Positions 8,127 to 18,714 are shown, counted from the first letter of the stretch. The stretch: 40,129 nucleotides of DNA from Fragilaria crotonensis (GCA_022925895.1 JAKSYS010000587.1:1-40129), one strand, 5' to 3'. The notes: generated by a model not told the origin, from the letters alone. Numbers and translations: made by a program.

Positions 8127-10696
8127 ATGGCGACGACGGTCGCACTTCCAGCTCCCTTATCAGAGCCTTACGCCTCGATAGTTCAAGACGTCCAGCAGGA
8201 GAGTACTGCTGCCACTCAGTACGATTGCCTAGAGATTCAGCTACGTTCGTTGTTGCTGCAAAGCTGTGAAGCCCTTCAACTCCATCACGATCTCGGAGAT
8301 GGTAGAGGACGAGACATAAATTCTCTTCAAGATACGTTTCGAAGCCTGTATTCAAGTTTGCTGCCAACTTAAAATTGATGGGATCGCCCGACTCGGACTT
8401 GTTCTGCTGGAAGATATTGTTGAGAGTTTGCCTCTCGATCAACTGCAGCTATTCTATACCCAAACTCAGCCCTTTCACCACGTCTCTCGACTTTGGTCAG
8501 ATGCTCTCGGCAGTCACAGTGGATCCCACAGTCTACAATTTATTCGCGTATGTAACGCATTAATACGGAGACTTCCCCCGAAATCAGAATGGACTGGTCG
8601 GATATTGCTTGACCTCGCACAAGGCCTGCCCCTAACTGACAAGTCCTGTTGGAAACCCTGGGGTAGTGTCTCACCGGGACAAGTCGACTTTGACTCCTCG
8701 CAGGACTATGAAGGAGATGATTATACTTTCTACCAAAATTTTTGGTCGCTGCAACAGGATTTCGCGAATCCATTTCACATGTCGTTTGGGACATTTTGTG
8801 CCAAATACACCAAGGTTTTGACAGAATTGGAAGCATACGCGTCGACAAAGGACAACATCCTACGGTTGTTGACTCTCCATCCCTACAATTCCTCACTCAC
8901 TCTCGGATCTTGACGGCACAACTGGAATCCAGCATGACCCTCAAGCTGCACCTATTGACACAGTTTTCCATTGTCGAGGCATTTCTGTCCAGCACCCAAT
9001 TGCCCAACATACAGGCTGCCCTCGGTACGCTGTCGAAGCGATCATGGCAGTTGTTGGAAAACCTTAATCCCAATCATGCCGCGTTACTGCAAAATCTCCT
9101 GCAATCCAGCGAAGTCATGTGGCGAGACTGGAAGAAGAACAAATGCCAACCTGCTGCCATGCAATTACCGGCGCCCGCGCTGGAGAAAAAGTTGGGTACT
9201 ACCTTGGCATCGACCACCATTACAAGACTCAAAACCGAACATCCGCAACAAGACTTCTCTGAATTGGAATTTTTAGCTCCGGTAACAATGGCCGAATTGG
9301 TTACTATATCGTCGTCGATGCGGTTGGTAGTTCCGTCGATACAATGTCATTTGGAAGAATACGTTGAAGCCCTCGACCCAGAAGCTGGAATTGATGAAGA
9401 GTATTCACCGAAACGTGACAAAGTGTTAGGGTGGCAGGCGTTACGACTTTTCAGCGTCCAACATTTGGCCTACTTTGATCAAATTCGGCCCAATGGCGAC
9501 TTTGAGAACTTGGTGCGAAAGGTCTATCAGGAAGAGTACGGCGTGTTGATTCCGGGAGATTATTTGGAGCATGTGATTCAACCAGAAATTGATGATGAGA
9601 ACGAGATTCAAGCGGATTGCGCACCTACAGCTGAGGACGTTGCCGAGACGGTGGAGGTGGATGGACCAGACACGAAGGGAGATGATGAGGTGGACAATAG
9701 TGAGCTAAATAAGATCGAAGTCGAGGATGAGAAGGAATCACCGGACAGCGTGGAAACGTCCGATGACGGCGAAAATGCGCAACCTCAGGACAACATGGTC
9801 CTGGATGGCAACGCTGCGGAACTGCAAGTTGACGATGGCGTAGAACATGTAAGTGACGTAAAGATGGCTGACGAGGTCACTGCCGTGGAAACGGATATCG
9901 TTGAGGAAGAAAACAAGCCTGAGGTTGTCGACGCAGCCGTTACGAAGGTTGAGTTAGAAAAAGATGGCAACGAACCTGCGCCTGTTGCTGTTGCACATTC
10001 ACCTGCCGAACCCGATAAACCGAATGAGCCGGTCGCCGCCATTGCAGGAGCTCCCGTTGAAAAGGAGACGAAGGTCGCCGCGAAAGGGAAGGAAAAGCCT
10101 TCCGTTTCAACAGAGGGCGCCACTGGAAAGGGATCGAAGGTTTCTGGCAGAGATACCAAAACTGCGCCCCAGTCCGATCAAGATGAAGCCTCTCTTCGAC
10201 GTAAGATGGAAGCCGAGGCTCGAGAACGTTTGATTGACCAACGCAAGCGAAAGCGCGGCGGTGACGCACATCCAGGCGATCGTCGGACCCAACCACCAGC
10301 TCGAGATGCGCGTGATCCCCCACGGGGTGCTGGTGCACGAAGTGGTGATGCACGCCGTGGCCCACCGGAAGTCGGAATCCAAAGAAATGGACCAGGGGGG
10401 CGTGGCGGAGGAAGTGGTGGACCTATTGCCACGGGTCGAGGTGGTCCACGAGGACCCCCGCCTCCCCATGGTGGGAGAGGTGGCCCCGCGATGCCGCCCT
10501 CACACCAGCAAGGTGGAAGGGGCCACCACACGCTGATCGCGGAAGTCAACCTCCAGGACGAGGTGGTTGGGATGATCGACGCGGGGGTCCGGACCGAAGA
10601 GGAAATGACGCGAGTCAGCGCGACGACCGACGAGGTGGTCAGCCAGACGATGCTCGACGTGGTAGGGGGAATCGAGACAACAACCAACGGCGATAG
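8127..10696 (+). CDS. THOC1: THO complex subunit 1 (HPR1/THOC1) with RGG-rich tail
   Basis: THOC1 is a core subunit of the THO/TREX complex, which couples transcription to mRNA export in the nucleus. The family is recognised from FIRVCNALIRRLP (about 8542-8580), DYTFYQNFWSLQQDFANPF (about 8718-8775), FCAKYTKVLTELEAYAS and FLTHSRILTAQLESS. Start ATG 8127 lies in CGACCATGG. The gene needs three one-base repairs: an extra T near 8369-8370 (SLLPT then KIDGIARLG), a missing T at 8889-8890 (HPYN then FLTHSRIL) and a missing G in the G run 10519-10522. After the last repair the protein ends in an Arg/Gly tail (PPGRGGWDDRRGG ... NRDNNQRR) and stops at 10694-10696, about 856 residues. A long acidic linker (about 9570-9960) and a KRKR stretch precede the tail. 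The unrepaired frame would run on to 10919. Confidence 0.85.
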
Positions 10697-11089
10697 TCGT
10701 ACACACTCCTTATTATATAAGCCGCGCCACAACAATAGTACGAGGAAAATTACCTTTCAATTGCTAAAGCCGATGCTAAACTTATACAAGTCGTCATCCT
10801 CGTCTGGACAATCGGCTGTACCTACTCACGGCGTTGATGATCTTTGCAACGTGAATACTATGGTGAATGAAGCTCCTTCGTCAGCGAACGAAATGGTGCT
10901 TGCTCCATCACGAGATTAGACTCTTGACCCTCAAGCGCATTGTGTAGATACCAAGTTCAGTGAGTAGGGATTTATGATTCCAACGTTCAGTTCGTGGATA
11001 TCAAGGGTCAGAAACGTCGTCCTATAAACTCAAGCTAATGGCGTCGGCTCTTGGGACCCGATGGTAAAGAACTGGCACCGCAGACAGGT
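10697..11089. other. Convergent intergenic region, no gene seen
   Basis: 393 bp between the 3' ends of THOC1 (+) and the methyltransferase (-). The apparent extension of the THOC1 frame to 10919 is read in the wrong frame after a one-base gap and lacks the RGG composition. I see no RNA gene or repeat. Confidence 0.5.
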
Positions 11090-12373
11090 CTAGGATGCAC
11101 CGGTTCTAGTGCAACATTGAATAATCGACGGCTGCACGACACCCTCTTGTCCTCGAAAGAAAAATGTTGATGATTCAGAAAGTGCATGGGTTTCAACATT
11201 CCATCCCGGCAGTTGCATGGGACACGCCTTGTACCGCACAGGGAGTATGAATGCTACAAAGGCTGCCTTCCAAACGTTGGCACAGTGGAGGAAGAACGCA
11301 AGAGGCAAGTCGCGCTCCACCAGGCTCCCTGATCCAGCACCACTTGTATAAGGTGGTCCACCCAAAACCACAAGTGTTCCCGATGCGTGGTGGTCGCTTG
11401 GTGTTGTTCGCAAAAAGTCGTCGCATATCCATTCCAAGTGATCACTCTGAGGAAACTGCTGTCGACAGCGTTGAATCGCACTATCGTCAATGTCACAACC
11501 CAAAACATGAAAATTATGTTCCACAATGCTGGTACCATCCAAATCTTGCAGAAGTTGGCGAACAATATCACCATGTCCACAACTAGGTTCCAAGAATACA
11601 ACGGGACCTTGCGTCTTGTGTTTTTGTTGTTCTTGTTGTTGCCGAACAAACTCCAATGTTAGATGTACAAGTTGTCTTGCCGTCGCAGGGGAACAAAAGT
11701 ATTGACCCAACTTGCAGGATCGTATTGCCGCCTCATGCTGTGTTCCAACACTGACCGTTTCCTCCTGATGCGGCAGCTCCCGCAAGTTTTGACCGGGTTC
11801 ATGGTCGTCGTCTGGCGACGTGATCAAGGGCATCGCTCCTACTAACGTCGTTCCTTCCGAACATTCCAATGGCAATAACGATAATAATCCATCAGTATCA
11901 TGAGGCCGGATAAAATGGGACCAGGCTTTTGAAACATGCAAATCTTCCTGGTCGCATAGTGCTGCTACAGATCGAAGGTACGTGTCCAGCAGGTATATGT
12001 TCTTTGTCATGGAGGGTTCATAGTTGTTGTTTTGATGGCATGACTTTTGGTCATTTATGTCGACATCTTTCTTCGGTTGCGGCGCTTGGCGATTCCAAGG
12101 TGCCTTCTCGGAAAGCTTATTCAAGGCCGATTTCGGACATTGGAGTTTGGTTTTACCTACCTTGGTGGCACGAAAGAGGAGCAAAAAGTCCTTTTTGGAC
12201 CTCCAGTAGGAACGTTCGGGAGATAGTTGAACCAACCAAGCCGGAAAAGTAAGCGCCGTCTTTGGAGATTGAATTCTACGATAACCACATGCTAGGACTT
12301 GCGGATGCTGATGCAACGCTTGTGTTCTTGATGGTGCGATGCAACTGTCCATATTTTGGAGCTGTCCCGACAT
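11090..12373 (-). CDS. Class I SAM-dependent methyltransferase, N6-adenine type fold, altered motif IV
   Basis: 427-residue intact frame starting at ATG 12373. The methyltransferase core is in the C-terminal half: GQYFCSP (about 223-229, like the GQ-F/Y-x-TP entry motif of N6-adenine methyltransferases), motif I LEPSCGHGDI (261-270), an acidic motif II GCDIDDSAI (292-300), DDFL (318-321) and a motif IV position reading LGGPPY (337-342). Canonical enzymes have (N/D)PPY there, so the catalytic Asn/Asp appears to be Gly. The first 120 residues are basic and not recognised. They could be an organelle presequence or an over-long start, with Met122 as an alternative. The fold assignment is fair; substrate (rRNA, DNA or protein) is unknown. 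Confidence 0.75.
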   Translation of the reverse strand: MSGQLQNMDSCIAPSRTQALHQHPQVLACGYRRIQSPKTALTFPAWLVQLSPERSYWRSKKDFLLLFRATKVGKTKLQCPKSALNKLSEKAPWNRQAPQPKKDVDINDQKSCHQNNNYEPSMTKNIYLLDTYLRSVAALCDQEDLHVSKAWSHFIRPHDTDGLLSLLPLECSEGTTLVGAMPLITSPDDDHEPGQNLRELPHQEETVSVGTQHEAAIRSCKLGQYFCSPATARQLVHLTLEFVRQQQEQQKHKTQGPVVFLEPSCGHGDIVRQLLQDLDGTSIVEHNFHVLGCDIDDSAIQRCRQQFPQSDHLEWICDDFLRTTPSDHHASGTLVVLGGPPYTSGAGSGSLVERDLPLAFFLHCANVWKAAFVAFILPVRYKACPMQLPGWNVETHALSESSTFFFRGQEGVVQPSIIQCCTRTGAS

Positions 12374-12705
12374 CGCCGTTTCTCAGGTCACGTGTCAAAT
12401 GCATCGTCGAACGCCTAGAATCCGAACTGTATGTACGAGTATTGTGCCAGAGCTACTGTTGTTTCACGTTCATTCAGGTACTAGTATAGTGTAGTAGTAC
12501 GTCCTACATGTAGTTTACTACTCGAGTATTGCCGTAAGTTCGTTAAATCTGCAAAACTATGATGTATGATGTACAACGCACAAGGGCACCTGTGGATTTT
12601 TGATTCCGGCTCAATAAATGATGATTCCATGGAAGAAAGCATTGGTGCCATCATTATCTCCAACATTCATCCTCCATTCTGAACTCGACGACCAATCAAA
12701 CCACG
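12374..12705. promoter_or_regulatory. Divergent promoter region between the methyltransferase and VPS50
   Basis: 332 bp between two divergent starts. It contains TAC-rich words (ACTAGTATAGTGTAGTAGTACG near 12480-12501, TAGTTTACTACTCGAGTA near 12512-12529) and a CAATAAATG stretch near 12611-12619. No clear TATA box and no gene. Confidence 0.4.
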
Positions 12706-15700
12706 ATGGCCGCGGAAGAGACAACGAACCATGGAGTGCCGACGCCGACGCGTCGAATGCACTTGTGGTGGAAACACTCGATTGTTAGTGCCACGGTCGG
12801 TCAGCCGAGCTTCCATCCCCGCAAGGAGGCCTACAATGACATGCCCGAGTTTCCAATGTGTCGTAACATTGACGAAGCGCTGCATTCCTTTCGTGTCGAA
12901 GGGGATATTCCAACATGTAGTGTTGTTGATGAATACGACTGGATTCTGGATGGACGCAAAGAAGATGATTATCATTCAAAACGGAGTCTAGAGTTGATTC
13001 AAGAATTGAAGGTTCCGAACGTTGAAGATGTTGTTCTTATTCGAGATATCATTTGGGAAGCATCGCAGCGGGAGTTGCAGTTTGCATCCTTCCCACAAGA
13101 GGAGGAGGAGGAAGAAGAAGACTTTGGAGACTTTCAAGTGGCAGATGGTTGCGAAGACCCAACTTCGAATTCCAACGACAGACTCGACAGAATGAAAGTA
13201 GTTAACGAGGAAGACATCATCGACGGAGAAGCTGATGAAGAGGAGAAAAAGAACGACTCAGAAAGATCGTTAGCGGAACAGCAGCGTGTAGATGACGTGT
13301 TGGACAAAACCTATGACAAGGATGGTGTGACCATCCCCGACCAGGTAGAGGATGTTGAGGAGGAGGAGGACGACGACGACGAATCGGATGCGATCAGTAT
13401 ACCCATGGAAGTCAAAGTGACCTTCACGGAATGCGATCATTCACTTGATATCCTAAGCTGCAGCTCGCATGAAGACGAAGGGTCCAAGGAGGTGAATGAG
13501 TGGGATCTCACAACACCTGAAGGGCGATACCTTCGACGACAAATGCCAGAACAATTGTCATCGCCAATTTCATTGCCGCAGCATTTCTTTCAAGAAGCAG
13601 ATTCCACGACTCTCTGTGAAGCCGTGGTGCGTTCTATTCCATGGAAATATGTTCCATTCGTTCAGAAGGATTTCAGGAATACGTCGTCAAGTGAACACGA
13701 CATGGCTATCGTTGAGGAGCACCTCATGAGCCAACTCATGCAGCTCGATGGATGGTTGGCATCCGTCACAACGCAATCCTTGCAGCAAGTTTCTTGTCAT
13801 AAAAGCTCACTTGAACTTTGCAACCATCATTTACGGGAATTGAATCACAGTCTAGCAATGGCTGACATGTATGCTCAACAATCCAAGAAGAGCCTTACAG
13901 ACGCTCGAGGAGACGAATGTACTGGCTTGACAAGTGCTATGGTCTTGCTGGAAGCCTGGGATCAACGAGACGTCTATCGTGAGTTAGACTCACTCTTGAC
14001 AAGTTGTGACCATCTTTTGGACCAGGAAACGCAGCTGGACCAGAAAATCAAAGCATTTGGGCGGGACACTAGTCGTCTCGACGAGATTGTTGAAGCTGCC
14101 AGGTCATTCTCCATAAATGCGCACGATCAACAGTTGTCGAGATTGACTGCGCTGGACAACGTTCGAGACCGAGCCGTCCATGTTTTGGGTGCGTTTACAA
14201 GGGAGATTGAATCACTGGTTATAAACCTTGTCGCTGGTGCTTGCGTTTCTTGGAAGAAATTTTGCCCAACGAAGTATGGAGACTTTTTGAACGCGATGGT
14301 GCGTATTCACCAAGAGGAAGACCAGCAAAACAATGTCTACGAGGCCTGGACAAAGTGTATTGTCGACACTTTGTTGTTCGAGGCTGACAAATGTCTGGCA
14401 CGGGCGTTGTTGAACCCCACTAAATGTGGGGATTCGGCTCACGACAAGGAACTGCTGACATTGGAATATGCATTGAAAGATGGTCACGGTGATTACGCAA
14501 AACTCAAAACGGTGTCTCACAACCTGGTGACTATTCGCTTCGACTTTGAAGCCAGTCAGAAGTATTTTCCGCTGGTTTTTCATCGCCTATGCCAATTGCT
14601 TACCGACGTGTTGTATTGCCATTATGTTATTGTCAATTGGCACAAAGGTAACTCTGATCATGACAACGAGATACACACGAAGATTCGTCGTCAGCTTCTC
14701 AAGTCGAAATTCAAGGTGTGGAAACGATGTGAGCAAGTTCTGGGCGCTTGTATGGACGAGTACATCAACTTTGCTTCGAAGACGAAGCTGTTTGCCGAAA
14801 AAGGGGACGAATCTCCCTGGATCAGTGACCTAGAAGCCATGCACGATGTCATGCAGCTGACGCAACAGATGTGTGTCATTGGAAAAGAGTTTCTGGGTAA
14901 AGATGCGAAGCATAAAGTGACGTGTCTCTCTGATGAAACATGCGAAACGGCTCTACGTAGCAAATTGTGCTCGGTACACCGCAAACATCTTCGTGCCGTT
15001 CACGTTGAGAGCATGAATTCTATGGGTTCCATGCTCTCGAAGGAGACTTGGCAGCTGGTTCCCATGCACCCGGTTGAAAATGGGCTGACTGGATTTTGCT
15101 CTTCCGAAACAGAACTCAAGGCCTATCTGGCTAAGCTGGTAGATGCCTTCATGGTGATTCCTAATGCGTCAAGAGCGCGTGGGCTAAAGGTGCAGGAAAG
15201 TCGGATGCGCGCGTCCAAGGATCCGGTTTTTCCGTGTTTCGCAGACCATGGTAACCCCTTCGCTGTTTTACCGTCCACCCAAAGGAAGGAGAAACGTAGC
15301 ATTGCTGACTTTGATCACCAACAACGGGAAAGGCTGGAATGGGCACCAACGATCGGGACAACTGACGGGACCAGTTCTAGAGTGTACGAACTTGTCGCAG
15401 CCCTGGTGGAGAACAATCTGACAGAGGAGTCACGAATTGCGATTGAGACTTGTTTCGCGGGATTCGCTAAGTTCGCGGCACGTCTCTTGCTCGTGATGAA
15501 GAAGCTTCCCCTCATTCTTCCGGATGTGGCGAAAGTGATTCAAAACGTATCAGATCTTTTCCTCGCCACGGTTTTTCGCCTTTGTATGGGCAATTCCGTC
15601 AATGAGAATATCATTCTGGGCGTCGAAAACCCAAAGCGGTATATCATGGAATTCCCTGTCGGCAAGCGCAAGAACTCTGCGCCGTTAATAGGCTTTGGCC

Positions 15701-16749
15701 GAAGGTCTTTCCCAGAAGGACCAACACGACCACAACAGCCCATCACGTCCAGACTTGAAGCTGAGATTTGTTCACCACTTCATTGCGACAAGAAAGACGC
15801 TGATCTGTTAAGGAACTTTGTCCGCAGAGCTCAGATGAGCCTTGAAGGAATGGTTAAATTAGACATGGTCCAAGGATGGATTGGAGACCCAGTCGGAATA
15901 GCTTCAGGTGAATCGGACGACGAGTATCTTTGCAGAGTCTGCACTTGCTTGGAGAAGCGACAGGCAGCAGCGTGGAGTTGTCTATTCGTCGCGGCGACGC
16001 TGGACCTTGTCAAGAACTTTGCTGTGGCGAATGTGACGAGAGGAGCACTCGCCAGCATGCTGGGAGAATCTCCAGACGAATTTCACAATAATCCCTTGGA
16101 GGGTGTCGGTTGCACGGTAGACTACGTCGACTCCGTCCTCCATGTCGTACCTATAATGATACAGTTTTCGACCCGGATGGCAAGCTCTCGGGCTATTGGG
16201 AGCCGTCGGATTGTTGAAGAGATCTGTCGCGCCGAATGGGACACTTCCCAACTTAGCGAGTCCTCTCACTACTATGTGGAGCTAGTTGGCGCCAGGTATG
16301 CTTTCATTTGGAGATTTTTGTCTACGTCGGCGAAGCTACCAATTGGTGTCAGGCGTCATGCTTGGGAAAGCCTCGTGGCCATCGGCTACGCCACGTTCTT
16401 GGAAGGTTTTGCTCGCGTTCCGTATTGTTCGACGGAGGGGAGGTCTTCCATGAGCATGGATCTGGCAGCGTTCGGTGCTGCTGTGAGCCCGTCCTCGATT
16501 CAGCAACTGATGGACAACGACTGCATTCCTCGGCCGCCTACGACTGCAACCCAGGCTCGAGGACGTCAGTACGTCGACACGTATATAAAGGTGTCTTACT
16601 TCCCTCAAGAGGACGTCATGAAGTGGATAGCTACAAATTTCTCCGAGTACCACCTCAATCATAGCATTGCGTTAACCGGGGGTCGTGCTGACTTGGTCAA
16701 ATGCGTCGAAAGCCTGTACGAGGATGAGGGCGGCAATGTTGAAAGTTGA
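12706..16749 (+). CDS. VPS50: VPS50/syndetin (CCDC132-like), EARP complex subunit
   Basis: 1,347-residue uninterrupted frame, start in CCACGATGG. VPS50 is the subunit that distinguishes the EARP tether (endosome-associated recycling) from GARP. Identification rests on the C-terminal domain: GFARVPYCSTEGRSSMSMDL (about 1233-1252) matches the family pattern G-Y-x-R-V-K-K-C-S-x-E-G-R-x-L-M, and VDTYIKVSYFPQEDVMKW (about 1291-1308) matches its E-T-Y-I-K-A-Y-Y-x-x-E-x-D-M-x-x-W. The N-terminal VPS54_N-like coiled region is around residues 300-480 (WKYVPFVQKDF, MQLDGWLASVTTQ). An acidic stretch with DFGDF (about 131-142) is typical of unstructured trafficking linkers. The protein is somewhat longer than the human form, mostly in that acidic insert and in the middle. 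Confidence 0.85.
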   Translation: MAAEETTNHGVPTPTRRMHLWWKHSIVSATVGQPSFHPRKEAYNDMPEFPMCRNIDEALHSFRVEGDIPTCSVVDEYDWILDGRKEDDYHSKRSLELIQELKVPNVEDVVLIRDIIWEASQRELQFASFPQEEEEEEEDFGDFQVADGCEDPTSNSNDRLDRMKVVNEEDIIDGEADEEEKKNDSERSLAEQQRVDDVLDKTYDKDGVTIPDQVEDVEEEEDDDDESDAISIPMEVKVTFTECDHSLDILSCSSHEDEGSKEVNEWDLTTPEGRYLRRQMPEQLSSPISLPQHFFQEADSTTLCEAVVRSIPWKYVPFVQKDFRNTSSSEHDMAIVEEHLMSQLMQLDGWLASVTTQSLQQVSCHKSSLELCNHHLRELNHSLAMADMYAQQSKKSLTDARGDECTGLTSAMVLLEAWDQRDVYRELDSLLTSCDHLLDQETQLDQKIKAFGRDTSRLDEIVEAARSFSINAHDQQLSRLTALDNVRDRAVHVLGAFTREIESLVINLVAGACVSWKKFCPTKYGDFLNAMVRIHQEEDQQNNVYEAWTKCIVDTLLFEADKCLARALLNPTKCGDSAHDKELLTLEYALKDGHGDYAKLKTVSHNLVTIRFDFEASQKYFPLVFHRLCQLLTDVLYCHYVIVNWHKGNSDHDNEIHTKIRRQLLKSKFKVWKRCEQVLGACMDEYINFASKTKLFAEKGDESPWISDLEAMHDVMQLTQQMCVIGKEFLGKDAKHKVTCLSDETCETALRSKLCSVHRKHLRAVHVESMNSMGSMLSKETWQLVPMHPVENGLTGFCSSETELKAYLAKLVDAFMVIPNASRARGLKVQESRMRASKDPVFPCFADHGNPFAVLPSTQRKEKRSIADFDHQQRERLEWAPTIGTTDGTSSRVYELVAALVENNLTEESRIAIETCFAGFAKFAARLLLVMKKLPLILPDVAKVIQNVSDLFLATVFRLCMGNSVNENIILGVENPKRYIMEFPVGKRKNSAPLIGFGRRSFPEGPTRPQQPITSRLEAEICSPLHCDKKDADLLRNFVRRAQMSLEGMVKLDMVQGWIGDPVGIASGESDDEYLCRVCTCLEKRQAAAWSCLFVAATLDLVKNFAVANVTRGALASMLGESPDEFHNNPLEGVGCTVDYVDSVLHVVPIMIQFSTRMASSRAIGSRRIVEEICRAEWDTSQLSESSHYYVELVGARYAFIWRFLSTSAKLPIGVRRHAWESLVAIGYATFLEGFARVPYCSTEGRSSMSMDLAAFGAAVSPSSIQQLMDNDCIPRPPTTATQARGRQYVDTYIKVSYFPQEDVMKWIATNFSEYHLNHSIALTGGRADLVKCVESLYEDEGGNVES

Positions 16750-16944
16750 GAATAAAGCAGACCAACAGGTAAACCGCTGATATCGTTGACCTAGAAAAGG
16801 TTCTGCTCTACTAACGTGGGTGGCTCGCAGGCTTGATGACTGGCACTAACAGCGATTGCGAAATAGCAAGCCCGATGCTTGGACGGAATTGCCGGCTTTC
16901 GCCTATGCACAACCGCCGTGTCAGCTATCTACGGTAGTAGTACT

Positions 16945-18714
16945 CTAGTATATTCCGAGCGCACCTTCCGCCGTTGGAGTAATATCACGGTGTCTGAGCA
17001 CAAGACATCGCGCTTGGCCTTGGACGTCAAGGTGTGTTTCGATGCAGTCCCAATTCTGGAACATTGCGAGCACCTCGCTCACCTTGCGTTTGCCACCAAC
17101 CTCGAGAATCAGAATGCCTGTGTTCTTTGGTTTCAGAAAAGCGTGCACCTGATTAGCTAGTGATTGATAGCATCCCATTCCCATGTTGTCAGGAGATACG
17201 AGTGCCAAGCGCGGACCCAACAACCCATCCTTGTCGCATTCGGCTTGTGTAAGGTACGGAGGATTGCAGAGAATAATATCAAATCTTGTCTCGCCGAGAA
17301 AGGTCAGGTCTTCGAAATCGCCCTGGCGCAGCACTACTCGATTGAACAATCCGTGCATCTCGGTGTTGATCTTAGCCACACCCAAGGCCCTGACCGAAAC
17401 GTCTACTCCCACACCAACAATATTATCGCTTTCTCCCAGCAACGTGGAAATGATAAGACACCCAGACCCCGTGCCCAAATCCAAAATAGAGACGGAGCTG
17501 TCGTTCTCATTCCTGTGAGTCATGGTGTGGTCCGACAAATACTGCTTGGCGACCCGTACCAAGAGTTCAGAGCTTGCCCTTGGGGTCATGACGTGATCAG
17601 TAACATAGTAGGATTGACCGCAGAAGACCGCCACATCCCACTTCTCAGTTGTCAAGTCCAGATGATGTCCTTGTTCCTGCAGGAATTGCGATCGTAACTC
17701 CTGGTTTTGCTGCTCCTGTTGTTCTAGTCGCAATTGGCGTACTCGATAGAATCGTTCTTCTCGTTGTACTATATTACGGAATTTTGAAGGAACCTCCGAT
17801 TCCACAATCACAGCCTGCTTCGTTTGGTTCGAAAACATCAATTCCACCTTGGTGCAAGCCAAGAAACAACCATTAGTCTTTGATTTGGACCGGGCAGAAG
17901 TTCCCAGTATGGGATATCCATGTCGTAGCAGGCATCCTCTTAGACCGACACCCGAATGATCCAAAACAATTTGAATCATGGACAGCACCGATGATGGGAG
18001 GAGGGTGCCCGATGTCGACGTCGGGGTCATAGTGGTGGAAATGGATTGTACCAAATCCAGAGATTCGAATCCATCAACATCTAAATGGCACGATGGTGGA
18101 GGCATGCCATGAACAATGACCATAAATGTAAATCTGCTTCCAAGTACGTGTTTTTGCATTGCTTTTGTTGTTGGGGTAGGGCTCGTCGTTGCTGTGCGAT
18201 GGTCTCCGTCCAAGTCGTCGACGTCGACTTCGTCGCACTCGTGCAGATGAAAACGAACCAAAATGGGTCCCGATGCAATACGACCTACACAATCGACGAC
18301 ATGATATGAAGAGTTTGGCATTGATGCTGGCAGTGCAGTGGCAACAGTTTCTGATACCTTTCCCTCGAGTGGCATTCCTGCTGGTTTCCATAGAATGGCG
18401 TGGAGGGAATCTTGGTAGCGAACGGTCAAGAGTGGCAGTGCAAATCTGACTTGCCTCATTTGAAAAGACGTTGCATGGGTCGTGACGACATCTCCGGCCG
18501 TCAAGAGGGCTGATTTGTGGCTCCGTACCACGCTATTGACAGTGATCCAATCGCGTTCCAGAAGTCTTCCCACGTGGCCCGAGGATATTCCCAGTTTCCA
18601 TTTCAAGAACCCCACAAGGCGGAGTGAATCATTCTCGACGGTGAACGACAGATATGAAGGCTGCGATTGTGACTTCGAATGCGATTCCGATTGTGATTGT
18701 GATGATGACAACAT
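16945..18714 (-). CDS. Fusion: S4 domain + degenerate RluA-type pseudouridine synthase + PrmC/HemK-like methyltransferase
   Basis: 589-residue intact frame. Residues 1-20 are Ser/Gln-rich. Residues 30-80 look like an S4 RNA-binding domain (LVGFLKWKLGISSGHVGRLL ... VNSVVRSHKSALLTAGDVV). Residues 98-290 resemble an RluA-type pseudouridine synthase: WKPAGMP (109-115) for the NKPAGMP motif, and SMIQIVLDHSGVGLRGCLL then GYPILG (245-271) for the H-Q-I-R...G-H-P-I-L-G motif. The catalytic R-L-D-R-x-T-S-G is CVGRIASG (142-149), with Gly in place of the Asp, so this part is probably inactive. Residues 360-575 are a PrmC/HemK methyltransferase: FCGQSYYV, VMTPRASSELLV, LDLGTGSGCL (411-420), NPPY (484-487). 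PrmC methylates the GGQ glutamine of release factors. The enzyme part looks complete. Confidence 0.8.
   Translation of the reverse strand: MLSSSQSQSESHSKSQSQPSYLSFTVENDSLRLVGFLKWKLGISSGHVGRLLERDWITVNSVVRSHKSALLTAGDVVTTHATSFQMRQVRFALPLLTVRYQDSLHAILWKPAGMPLEGKVSETVATALPASMPNSSYHVVDCVGRIASGPILVRFHLHECDEVDVDDLDGDHRTATTSPTPTTKAMQKHVLGSRFTFMVIVHGMPPPSCHLDVDGFESLDLVQSISTTMTPTSTSGTLLPSSVLSMIQIVLDHSGVGLRGCLLRHGYPILGTSARSKSKTNGCFLACTKVELMFSNQTKQAVIVESEVPSKFRNIVQREERFYRVRQLRLEQQEQQNQELRSQFLQEQGHHLDLTTEKWDVAVFCGQSYYVTDHVMTPRASSELLVRVAKQYLSDHTMTHRNENDSSVSILDLGTGSGCLIISTLLGESDNIVGVGVDVSVRALGVAKINTEMHGLFNRVVLRQGDFEDLTFLGETRFDIILCNPPYLTQAECDKDGLLGPRLALVSPDNMGMGCYQSLANQVHAFLKPKNTGILILEVGGKRKVSEVLAMFQNWDCIETHLDVQGQARCLVLRHRDITPTAEGALGIY

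Noticed and set aside
8360-8420. Intron to explain the frame change near the THOC1 N-terminus
   Set aside because: Candidate GT-AG pairs remove the conserved-looking segment IDGIARLGLVLLEDIVE and do not restore frame; a single extra base does.
10697-10919. C-terminal extension of the THOC1 frame to 10919
   Set aside because: It is read after a one-base gap in a G run. The neighbouring frame continues the RGG repeats and stops cleanly at 10696.
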